Shown in pieces: positions 54,463 to 64,000 of a stretch of 64,000 nucleotides of DNA. Position 1 is the stretch's first letter; each line of letters begins with the position of its first letter. Made by a program: the position numbers and the translations under genes. Source of the DNA: Bisporella sp. PMI_857 (Eukaryota; Ascomycota; Leotiomycetes; Helotiales; Helotiaceae); assembly GCA_021307315.1 (NCBI GenBank), contig JAJSPD010000032.1:1-64000 (forward strand), read 5' to 3'. The notes below the pieces were generated by a model that worked only from the letters and a program-made list of their open reading frames with translations, ran no database searches and had not been told where the DNA came from.

Positions 54463-57400
54463 ATGGCCGCTCTCGAGTTTGATGATAGACACACACAAAT
54501 CGCAGCAGAAAACGAACCCTACCATCAATACGAGTATCAGAGTCAGGAGAATGGCTCGTGGGCCGGAGCGCTTCCGGTGAAGCAGTAAGTCAGTCGCTAT
54601 TTGTTTGCCAACGAAGCTAATTGTTTTCATAGAGGATTGTATGATCCGGAGTTGGAGAAGGATGCATGTGGTGTCGGTTTCGCCTGGTAAGCTCGTCAAG
54701 TTTCATGTTGACAGGATGAAGGTGCTAACATGGAGAATAGCCACATAAAGGGCAAGGCGAGCCACAAAATTGTTAGCGATGGTAGGCCAATTCCAGCATG
54801 CATATGAGCAGTCACTAACCGTTTACTTTTCTGCAGCACGAAATCTATTGTGTAACATGACCCATCGGGGGGCGGTCGGCTCAGATGCGAGAGATGGGGA
54901 TGGAGCAGGCGTGATGACCTCGATTCCTCACAAATTCTTCGTCAAGAATTTTGCGCGAGAGGAGGGCGTGGAGCTTCCTCCATTGGGACAATACGCGGTG
55001 GGCAATTTGTTCTTCAAGCCGGATGAGGAAACTTTGCAGGAGTCAAAAAGACAGTTGGAGGAGATCTCTGAGTCGCTTGGGTTGAGGGTATTGGGATGGC
55101 GTGCGCCACCCAAAGATTCTACTCTTCTTGGCCCAGCTGCCGCTTCTCGAGAGCCTATTATATTGCAACCATTCGTTGTTCTAGCATCTGCTTATGGGTC
55201 TGGTAATTCTCCAGAGACCACAGATCCTGATCAATTTGATGAAAAATATTTCGAAAGACAGCTATATGTCTTGCGAAAGCGTGCAACCCACACCATTGGG
55301 TTGCACAATTGGTTCTATTTGTGCTCTCTTTCCAACCGGAATATTGTCTACAAGGGTCAACTCGCTCCAGTTCAAGTATATCAGTATTTCTATGATCTAG
55401 TAAATGCCGATTACGAAGCCCATTTCGCACTTGTACACTCCCGATTCTCAACCAATACATTCCCCTCCTGGGACCGTGCTCAACCTTTGCGATGGGCAGC
55501 CCATAATGGTAAGAACTCGTAAATTCAGATCCAGTAATGCGCACTAACATCTAACCCAGGTGAAATCAACACCTTGCGTGGTAACAAGAATTGGATGCGT
55601 GCTCGAGAAGGCATCATGCAGTCGGACATCTTCGGTGATGAACTGGAAATGCTCTTCCCCATCATTGAGGATGGAGGATCTGATTCCGCTGCTTTTGATA
55701 ACGTGCTCGAACTCCTAACAATAAATGGTGTTCTGTCTCTCCCAGAAGCTGTCATGCTGATGGTGCCCGAGGCATGGGAGGATAACGCCGCCATGGACCC
55801 CGCCAAGGCTGCCTTCTACGAGTGGGCGGCTTGCCAAATGGAGCCATGGGACGGACCTGCACTGTTCACCTTCGCAGATGGAAGATACTGTGGTGCGAAT
55901 CTTGATCGAAACGGCCTCAGACCATGTAGATACTATGTTATGGATGATGATAGAATCATTTGTGCATCTGAGGTTGGAACTATTGCAGTTGATCCTGAGC
56001 GAGTCATCTTGAAAGGTCGTCTACAGCCTGGAAAGATGCTGCTCGTTGATACTCTGGCTGGACGCATCATTGATGATGCTGAGTTAAAGAGCACAGTCTC
56101 TACTCGCCAGGACTTTCGATCATGGCTCTCAAAGGAGCTTATAAGTCTCCCTAAGATCCACGAGGATTTCATTGCCGAGGGTACAATTAACCTCGCTCCT
56201 AAGCCTGACTCAACGGCAATTCAAGAAGACTCAATGCTGAAAGCTTTTGGGTACTCTTTTGAGCAAGTCAGTCTGCTGCTTGGTCCTATGGCTTCTGATG
56301 AGAAGGAGGCTTTAGGCTCCATGGGGAACGATGCTCCTCTAGCTTGTCTTGCCCAAGCTCCTCGTCTCCTATATGAATACTTCCGACAGCTCTTCGCCCA
56401 GGTCACCAATCCCCCCATCGACCCTATTCGAGAAGCCATTGTCATGTCTCTTCAATGCTATGTTGGCCCTCAGGGCAACTTATTAGAAATGGATGCCTCC
56501 CAGTGTGGTCGACTGCTTCTTCCCACACCTGTTCTCTCTATCCCTGAGTTCAACGCTCTCAAGAACATTCACAAGCTCCATTCTGACTGGACTGTCAAAA
56601 TAATTGATTTGACTTTCCCAAAATCTGCCGGTGTACAAGGTTATATCGACCACCTTGATCACATCTGCAACGAGGCCACTGCAGCTATCGAGAACAAGGA
56701 TAGAATAATCATCCTTTCCGACCGTGCAACATCCGCTGATCGAGTACCTGTTTCCGCTCTCCTTGCATGCGGAATGGTACACCACCATTTGGTTAACAAC
56801 AAATGGCGGTCTCTTGCTGCCCTTGTGGTTGAGACTGCCGAAGCCCGTGAGGTTCACCACATGTGTGTACTCGTTGGTTACGGATGTGATGCCGTCAATC
56901 CATACCTTGCCATGGAATGCATCATCAAGATGAATCGCGAGAAGTTGATCCGGAAGAAGCTTACCGATGAAGAGCTCATCCGCAACTATAAGTACTCTGC
57001 AGACGGGGGTATTTTGAAGGTTATGAGTAAGATGGGTATCTCTACCTTAGCCAGTTACAAGGGCGCCCAAATCTTCGAAGCCCTCGGAGTTGATGACACA
57101 GTCGTTGACAGATGCTTCAAAGGCACTGCCACTAGGATCAAGGGTATCACTTTCGAGCTTATCGCAGAGGACGCCTTCAGATTCCATGAGAAGGGTTTCC
57201 CATCGCGTTACACCGTCAGCATTCCAGGTTTGGTCGAGTCTGGAGAATATCATTGGCGTGATGGCGGAGAGCCTCACATCAACGACCCGACCTCAATCGC
57301 CAATATTCAAGACGCGGTCCGAACCAAAAACGATAAATCCTATGAGGCATACTCCCTTTCTGAGTACGAGCAGATTAAGTCCTGTACCCTCCGTGGTCTC

Positions 57401-60400
57401 TTGGACTTCAAATTTGAGGAGTGCACCCCTGTTCCAATCGATCAGGTCGAGCCTTGGACCGAGATCGTTCGAAGGTTCTGCACAGGAGCCATGTCTTACG
57501 GTTCCATCTCTATGGAATCTCACTCTACCCTCGCTGTCGCCATGAACCGCCTTGGAGGCAAGTCCAATACAGGCGAGGGAGGAGAAGATCCAGAGCGATC
57601 TGAGAGAATGGCCAACGGCGACACCATGAGGTCTGCCATCAAACAAGTTGCCTCGGGACGATTTGGTGTCACATCTAACTACTTGGCTGATTCTGATGAG
57701 CTTCAAATCAAGATGGCTCAAGGTGCTAAGCCCGGAGAAGGTGGCGAGCTTCCTGGCCACAAAGTGTCCAAGTCTATTGCCCGCACTCGTCATTCTACCC
57801 CTGGTGTCGGCCTCATCTCACCACCACCACATCACGATATCTACAGTATTGAGGACTTGAAGCAGTTAATCTATGATCTGAAATGCGCCAACCCTCGATC
57901 GCGTGTGTCTGTCAAGCTTGTCTCTGAGACTGGTGTTGGTATTGTAGCATCAGGTGTCGCCAAGGCCAAGGCTGACCATATCCTGATCTCCGGACATGAT
58001 GGTGGAACAGGTGCCTCTCGATGGACCGGTATCAAGTATGCTGGACTTCCTTGGGAGTTGGGTCTTGCAGAGACCCATCAAACCTTGGTTCTCAATGATC
58101 TTCGTGGTCGGGTGGTTGTTCAGACTGATGGGCAGCTCAGAACCGGCCGTGATGTTGCCATTGCCTGTCTCCTTGGTGCTGAGGAGTGGGGTTTTGCTAC
58201 CACCCCTCTTATTGCTATGGGATGTATCATGATGAGAAAGTGCCATTTGGTAGGTGGAAGGATTCCTTTAAATGTTTCAAGAAATTTTGAATATTGAGAC
58301 TAACCGAGATTCTATAGAATACCTGCCCTGTTGGTATCGCTACACAAGATCCTGAGCTCCGCAAGAAGTTCCAAGGTTCTCCCGAACATGTAATTAACTT
58401 TTTTTATTATATCGCAAACGAGCTTAGGGCGATCATGGCCAAGCTAGGGTTCCGTACCATCAATGAGATGGTGGGTCATGCTGAAGTACTGAGAGTGCGC
58501 GAGGATCTACGCACCAACAAGACCCAGAACATCGATCTCTCTTTGATTCTGACTCCAGCGCACAAGCTCCGACCAGGCGTTGCGACCTTCAACGTCCGAA
58601 AGCAAGACCATCGCCTCTATGTTCGACTTGATAACAAGCTCATCTCTGAGGCCGAACTTACCCTCGACAAGGGTCTACCATCCAGAATTGAGTGTGACAT
58701 AGTCAACACTGATCGTGCTATGGGCACTTCTCTTTCTTACCAAGTCTCGAAGCGATATGGTGAAGAGGGTCTTCCAATGGACACCGTTCACGTCAATATC
58801 AAGGGCTCTGCTGGTCAATCTTTCGGAGCATTCCTAGCCTCTGGCATTACCCTCGAGCTTGAAGGTGATGCCAATGACTATGTCGGGAAGGGTCTTTCAG
58901 GTGGCAGACTTATCATTTATCCTCCCCGCGCTGCTGTGTTCAAGGCCGAGGAGAACGTCATCGTCGGGAATGTTTGCTTGTATGGTGCCACCAGCGGAAC
59001 ATGCTTCTTCCGTGGCGTAGCCGCCGAGCGTTTTGCTGTACGTAACTCTGGAGCTACTGCTGTTGTTGAGGGTGTCGGCGATCACGGTTGCGAATACATG
59101 ACTGGAGGTCGTGTGCTCATTCTCGGAAGCACTGGCCGTAACTTCGCGGCCGGTATGTCTGGAGGCATTGCATACATTCTCGATATTCAGCAAGACTTCA
59201 TGTCCAAGCTCAATCCTGAAATGGTTGAAGCTTCAGGCATTGATGATCCCGCCGAGATTGCGTACGTGCGTGGCTTGATCGAAGACCACCACCACTACAC
59301 CGGCTCTGAGCTTGCTGCTCGTATTCTCCTCGACTTCAACCGTGCCCTACCCCGCTTTATCAAGATCCTTCCAGTCGACTATAAGAGAGTCTTGGAAGAA
59401 GAGGCAGCCAAGGCGGCAGAGGCCAAGCGCAATGAGTACCAGCTTCCTCTCCTTCCTGGCAATCCAGTCCGCACTCTCCACGAGAAGAACCTGAAAGAGA
59501 AGCACAAGAAGTCAGATCTCCAAGACATCGAGGAAACTATCAGTGACGCAAGTGCTGAAAAGAAGAAGAAGGCTCTCGTTCTGGACAAGACTAAAGGTTT
59601 CATGAAGTACCAGCGCCGTTCTGAAAAATACCGCAAGGCCGAAACTCGAACCCGCGATTGGGCCGAGCTTTCAAAACGTCTTGACGAAGACGAACTCAAA
59701 TATCAAGCTGCTAGATGCATGGACTGTGGTGTCCCCTTCTGTCAATCTGATACTGGGTGCCCAATCTCAAACATTATTCCCAAATGGAATGAGCTCGTCT
59801 TCCAAAACCAATGGCGGGATGCGTTGAATCGTCTGCTCATGACAAACAACTTCCCCGAGTTCACTGGCCGTGTCTGCCCAGCCCCTTGTGAAGGCGCATG
59901 TGTCCTTGGTATCAATGAGGATCCAGTTGGCATCAAGTCCATCGAGTGTGCTATTATCGATCGTGGGTTCGATATGGGATGGATGGTACCACAGCCTCCT
60001 AAGATCCGCACTGGCAAGAAAGTTGCAGTCATTGGTTCTGGCCCGGCTGGTTTGGCTTGTGCCGATCAACTCAACAAAGCTGGCCATCTTGTAACAGTCT
60101 ACGAGCGTGCTGACCGTGCCGGAGGTCTTCTTATGTACGGTATCCCGAACATGAAGCTCGACAAAAAGATTGTCAAAAGAAGAACCGACTTCATGGCAGC
60201 AGAAGGCATCACCTTCAAGACAGGAGTCGCGATTGGAGAAGACATCCAGTTGATGGACTTAAAGGCCGAGAATGATGCTGTTGTCATTGCTACTGGCGCA
60301 ACAGTGGCTAGAGATCTTCCAATCAAGAACCGTAACCTCGAAGGTATTCATTTCGCTATGCAATTCTTACACAAAAATACCAAGTCTCTCCTCGACTCCG

Positions 60401-61155
60401 AACTCGCTGACGGAGAATACATCTCTGCTAAAGGCAAGAATGTTGTTGTCATCGGAGGTGGGGACACTGGTAACGATTGTATCGGTACTTCCGTCCGTCA
60501 TGGCGCTAAGTCGGTTGTGAATTTTGAGCTCTTGCCACAGCCACCGCCAGAGCGTGCCCGCGACAACCCATGGCCACAATGGCCAAGAATCTATCGTGTC
60601 GACTACGGCCACATTGAGGTTAAACAACATATGGGCAAGGATCCTCGCGAGTACTGTGTCATGTCCGAAGACTTTGTCGACGATGGAACCGGAAAGGTCA
60701 AGGGTATCAATACCATTCGCGTTGAGTGGACAAAGTCTGCTACCGGTGGCTGGGATATGAAGAAGATTGAGGGGTCACAACAATTCTTCCCAGCTGAGCT
60801 TGTTCTACTATCTATGGGTTTCTTGGGCCCTGAGGACCGTGTCCTTGGTGACGAGATTGAGAAGGATGCTCGCAAGAATGTCAAGACTCCTCCCGGAAAG
60901 TACCACACCAACGTTGAGGGTATTTTTGCGGCTGGTGATTGTCGCCGTGGCCAGTCCCTGATCGTCTGGGGGATCAACGAGGGTCGTCAATCCGCTCGCG
61001 AGGTCGATCTCTATCTCGAGAACTCGACCAGCCTTCCTGTCACTGGTGGTATTGTTAAGCGTACTGCCGCTGAGATTCTTGGAAAGAAACCCACCCGCGA
61101 AATCCAAGGACGTGTTGAGCAGGCCTCCATCCAGATCACGGCTGCTGCAAGCTAA
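54463..61155 (+). CDS. GLT1: Glutamate synthase [NADH], large single-chain form
   Basis: Six exons: 54463-54584, 54633-54686, 54741-54781, 54837-55508, 55560-58249 and 58318-61155; 2138 residues, the normal size. It makes two glutamates from glutamine and 2-oxoglutarate with NADH, the GOGAT half of ammonia assimilation. Catalytic Cys53 (DACGVGF) follows a 52-residue propeptide that must be cleaved, as in yeast. Then come the amidotransferase domain, central domain and FMN/synthase domain, with the 3Fe-4S cysteines C1185, C1191 and C1196 ([13 protein letters not shown]) across the last intron. The GXGXG glutamate-synthase C domain follows, then the beta part: [10 protein letters not shown] and CPAPCEGAC 4Fe-4S ligands, the FAD motif VIGSGPAG near 1766 and the NADH motif VIGGGDTG near 1904. 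Confidence 0.97.
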
Positions 61156-61929
61156 TGAGTCGAGGCATCACATTTTTGGTTACGAGTTTTACGGTTCATG
61201 GGCAGGAAACATCAGCATTTTAATGTGGCCCGGGCCGAAAGAAAAGCAATCTGGATGAATAACGTCACGAGACATGGGACACGGTGAGCATTTGCACAAG
61301 TTTTCAGCCATTTGTACGAGGATCTGCGGAGAATGGGGAGCTGGCTGGCTTTTTGATGATGATGGGATGCGTTTCGCGATACCACTTGCATCGATTTTGC
61401 GATTTTTATTGAGTTCATGGAAGCAGGCGCGCAATGATTTCTCTCTTTTTTTTATACTTTTTTATTGTACATAGTATGAATTCACTGTCGTATATACCAT
61501 AAATGTGTCTCTCCACCCCCAACAAAGCTTGTGAAATATTGGGGTAGGGAAGCTTCAGCCAACATAAAGCCAGAGACTGGACATAGACAAGATATGTGAT
61601 GGTAAAATCGCTTACTAGTGGTTATTCGGGGCGGATAAACTTTAGGCCGGTGAATTCTTCTGATGACGTGCCGCTGGGCACGGGGGATGTGTTGCGATGT
61701 TGATTGGACAATTAAATGCTTTCCATAATCTATATGCAAGTGGGGCAGGCGTGATACTGCACGAAAAGAACAAGATCAGAGCTACACCTGGGATCTACTT
61801 CGTGAACAGCAGTTTGTGTTCCGACTGATTGAGCGGTTTTTTTCCCGCACAAACTCTCCCAAGGACAGGGGAAGCTGATACGGCTACACAAGGAGCGTTT
61901 CCTCTGAGACACCATCACGCGTCATCAAG
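61156..61929. other. Intergenic, GLT1 / VTC
   Basis: GLT1 3' UTR and VTC promoter. A T-rich stretch TTTTTTTTATACTTTTTTATTG at about 61445 could serve polyadenylation. No Pho4-type CACGTG was found upstream of the VTC gene. Confidence 0.5.
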
Positions 61930-64000
61930 ATGCGTTTCGGGCAAACGTTACGCAACGCCATCTATGCACCGTGGAAGGCACATTATATCGACTATAGCAA
62001 GCTGAAAAGCATCCTGCGGGAAGATGCCAAAGATGACCGCCCTTGGACAGAGGAAGATGAGGCAAAGTTCTCAGAGGAGATCCTATCGATACAGTTAGAT
62101 AAAGTCGCCGCCTTCCAAGCAAAAACATTCGAGCAGCTAGAGCAACGTGCGACCAAGGCTGCCGAGAAGCTCAAGGATCTAGGCATTGAAGATGGGAAGG
62201 CAAAAGGAGATATTACGATTGGCAGGCTAAAGGAGATTGAGGAAGAGCTGGATGCCATCACCAACGACGCTAAGGAACTGAAAAAATACAGTAGCATCAA
62301 CTACACCGGCTTTGTGAAGATTGCGAAGAAACATGATCGGAAGCGAGGGGCCAACTATAAAATCAAACCGATTTTGCAGAATCAGCTGCATAACAAGCCG
62401 TTCAATTCCGAACAGAGCTACTCTCCCTTGCTGAACAAGCTATCGATGATGTACTTTGCTGTCAAACAGCAACTGGAGGAGAATACTGAGCTACCAGGCG
62501 CAGCTACGCCAGATGCTCAATCACTGACTCAAAATGGGGAGAGATACACAGCATATAAGTGTAAGTCCGGAATACATCTAAATTCGACTATTCTAACGTG
62601 ATTGCAGTCTGGATTCACCAAGATAACCTTCTCGAGGTCAAGACCTATGTTCTCCGTCGACTGCCATCTCTCGTGTACAGTGAGCAATCTTCCAAGACAT
62701 TGGAGGCTCAAGGCGACCCAACTCTTAACTCCCTCTATTTCGATAATGCGGATTTCTCCTTATATACACAGAAGGCGGATCGGCAGATTGATGCTTCTTC
62801 CCTACGTGTTCGATGGCATGGGCAACTAGATAAAGATCCTGACCTTGTTATCGAGCAAAAGATCATTCACCTGAATGGAAGTAGCGAAGAGAAGCGGTTT
62901 AATATCAAAGAGAAGTACGTCCAGCCATTTATCACGGGCGAGTATAAGATGGAAAAGACTATTCAGAAAATGGAAAGGGCACAACAACCAGAAGCCAAGA
63001 TTCAGGAATACAAGAATACTGTCAATGGTATCCAGAAATTTATCTTGGACAACAGGTTGCAGCCAACATTGCGAGCCAATTACACTCGCACGGCATTTCA
63101 GAAGCCTCTTGATGATCGGGTTAGGATATCGATTGATACGTCACTTGCATTGATCAGAGAAGACGCGTTGGACGATAACCGCCCCTGCAGAAATCCTGCT
63201 AGTTGGCATAGATTGGACATTGATAACACACCCATGGTGTACCCATTTCCCAACATTAACCAAGGAGAGATTTCTCGTTTCCCGCACGCCATTCTAGAGA
63301 TCAAGGTTAAGGAGGATGGCATAAGCAAACCTCCAAAATGGATCGACGATTTGATGACCTCCCATCTCGTACACAAAGCCCCTCGCTTTTCAAAGTTTGT
63401 CCAGGGTGTTGCGACTTTATTTGAAGACCAAGTTAATACCTATCCGTTTTGGCTTAGCGACTTGGAAACAGATATCCGAAAGGATCCACAAGCGGCTTTC
63501 GAGGAAGAGGAGCAGCGAAAGGCGAAAAGGGCAGAGGACGAGGCGACATTTGGTAGCTATATTGGTACCTCCAAACAAAGCGCGAGCTATAAAGCAGCAG
63601 TGAGCTCCCCGCTTGGGAAGTCGTATTTGCAAGAGCGCATCAATGAAGAGGAACGTGCCGAGCGCCAACGTGCAGGAAGACGTTCAGGCTTTGATGGGAA
63701 GAGTAAATCTCAGAACACGAACGCGGAAGAGAATGGAGAGTCAAGTGATGGGTATGGCACTTTGTCTTCCGTGTTCCCCTCTTTCTCAATTTCACGGTAC
63801 GCCAAAGCCCGCCGAGAGAAGAATGTACCTCTTCCACCCGGTGTTACACGGCCTACCCAGTTGATCAAAGATTCTGGGCCTCTACAAGTCGAGCCCAAAG
63901 TTTGGCTTGCCAACGAACGCACATTCATCAAGTGGCAACATATCTGTGTTCTTCTCGGCGCACTCGCCGTGGGCTTGTATGGTGCCGCAGGTAAAGATAT
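61930..64000 (+). CDS. Vacuolar transporter chaperone, polyphosphate polymerase subunit (partial)
   Basis: Two exons seen: 61930-62560 and 62608 to the window end; intron 47 bp. 3' end cut by the window after about 674 residues. An N-terminal SPX domain (MRFGQTLRNAIYAPWKAHYIDYSKLKSIL.. IAKKHDRKRG, the inositol-pyrophosphate-binding lysines visible) is followed by the VTC catalytic tunnel: SLYFDNADFSLY, R277-x-R279-W, K295 in VIEQKI, and E/K in ILEIKVKED. These match residues that bind substrate in yeast Vtc4, so the enzyme looks active. A linker with SSPLGKSYL and GYGTLSSVFPSFS follows, then the start of the C-terminal DUF202 membrane domain (VWLANERTFIKWQHICVLLGALAVGLYGAAG). It makes polyphosphate from ATP and moves it into the vacuole. 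Assignment between Vtc4 and Vtc2/3 is uncertain. Confidence 0.88.

Noticed and set aside
54770..54836. Apparent start of a separate gene at 54770
   Set aside because: The ATG frame runs through an intron of GLT1 (54782-54836); correct splicing joins the flanking exons of the amidotransferase domain.
58250..58317. Possible split of GLT1 into two genes at 58.3 kb
   Set aside because: A 68-bp intron with GTAGGT..TAG joins the two parts in phase 0 and restores the 3Fe-4S cysteine motif, so this is one gene.

Overview
The window looks like a nuclear contig from a filamentous ascomycete (Pezizomycotina). Genes carry short GT-AG introns (about 46-209 bp) with CTAAC-type branch sites, first exons are often very short, and the recognised proteins are fungal core genes (GLT1, VTC, BET1, ERD2, CHZ1, APC15, PHO80-type cyclin, Scd6/LSM14, GID5/ARMC8). 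A leotiomycete is possible, but that is a guess from protein flavour. I resolved exon structures by hand; in every complete spliced model the exon lengths sum to a multiple of three.

Layout. 0-9 kb: unplaced genes, namely an acidic coiled-coil protein (564-1169), a one-TM protein (2719-3909), a two-exon protein (5559-6390) and a one-TM protein with a PPPPY tail (8414-8977). An intron-containing tRNA-Trp lies at 9267-9357. 10-12.3 kb: a UBL-WLM metalloprotease and the ERD2 HDEL receptor, divergently transcribed. 12.3-16 kb: AT-rich, gene-free, with a degenerate 90-bp repeat. 16-20.5 kb: a TPR-like ORF, a patatin phospholipase, an SH3 gene interrupted by an in-frame TAG, and a small TM protein. 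21.8-29.8 kb: aldo-keto reductase, methionine-permease-like transporter, SelO, and a GNAT acetyltransferase, all on the minus strand. 30.9-35.4 kb: Scd6/LSM14 and, divergently, a KPWE-motif (Pex39-type) peroxisomal protein. 35.4-38.3 kb: AT-rich with a heptamer microsatellite. 38.3-39.5 kb: GRE2-like reductase, followed by a family of about 50-bp repeats. 40.9-51.5 kb: a dense housekeeping block (GID5, Pho80-like cyclin, EMC10-like, CHZ1, BET1, APC15). 54.5-61.2 kb: NADH-glutamate synthase GLT1. 61.9 kb to the end: a VTC polyphosphate polymerase, cut by the window edge.

The genes do not form a biosynthetic cluster. There is no PKS/NRPS, no transposase or reverse transcriptase that I can recognise, no CRISPR and no viral insertion. 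Loose themes are secretory-pathway traffic (ERD2, BET1, EMC10), ubiquitin ligases (GID5, APC15), and nutrient assimilation (GLT1, methionine permease, VTC, Pho80-type cyclin). I found no clearly new multi-gene system. The best leads are the interrupted SH3 gene with its closely following TM ORF, the KPWE protein, the patatin/TPR pair, and two local families of decayed repeats.
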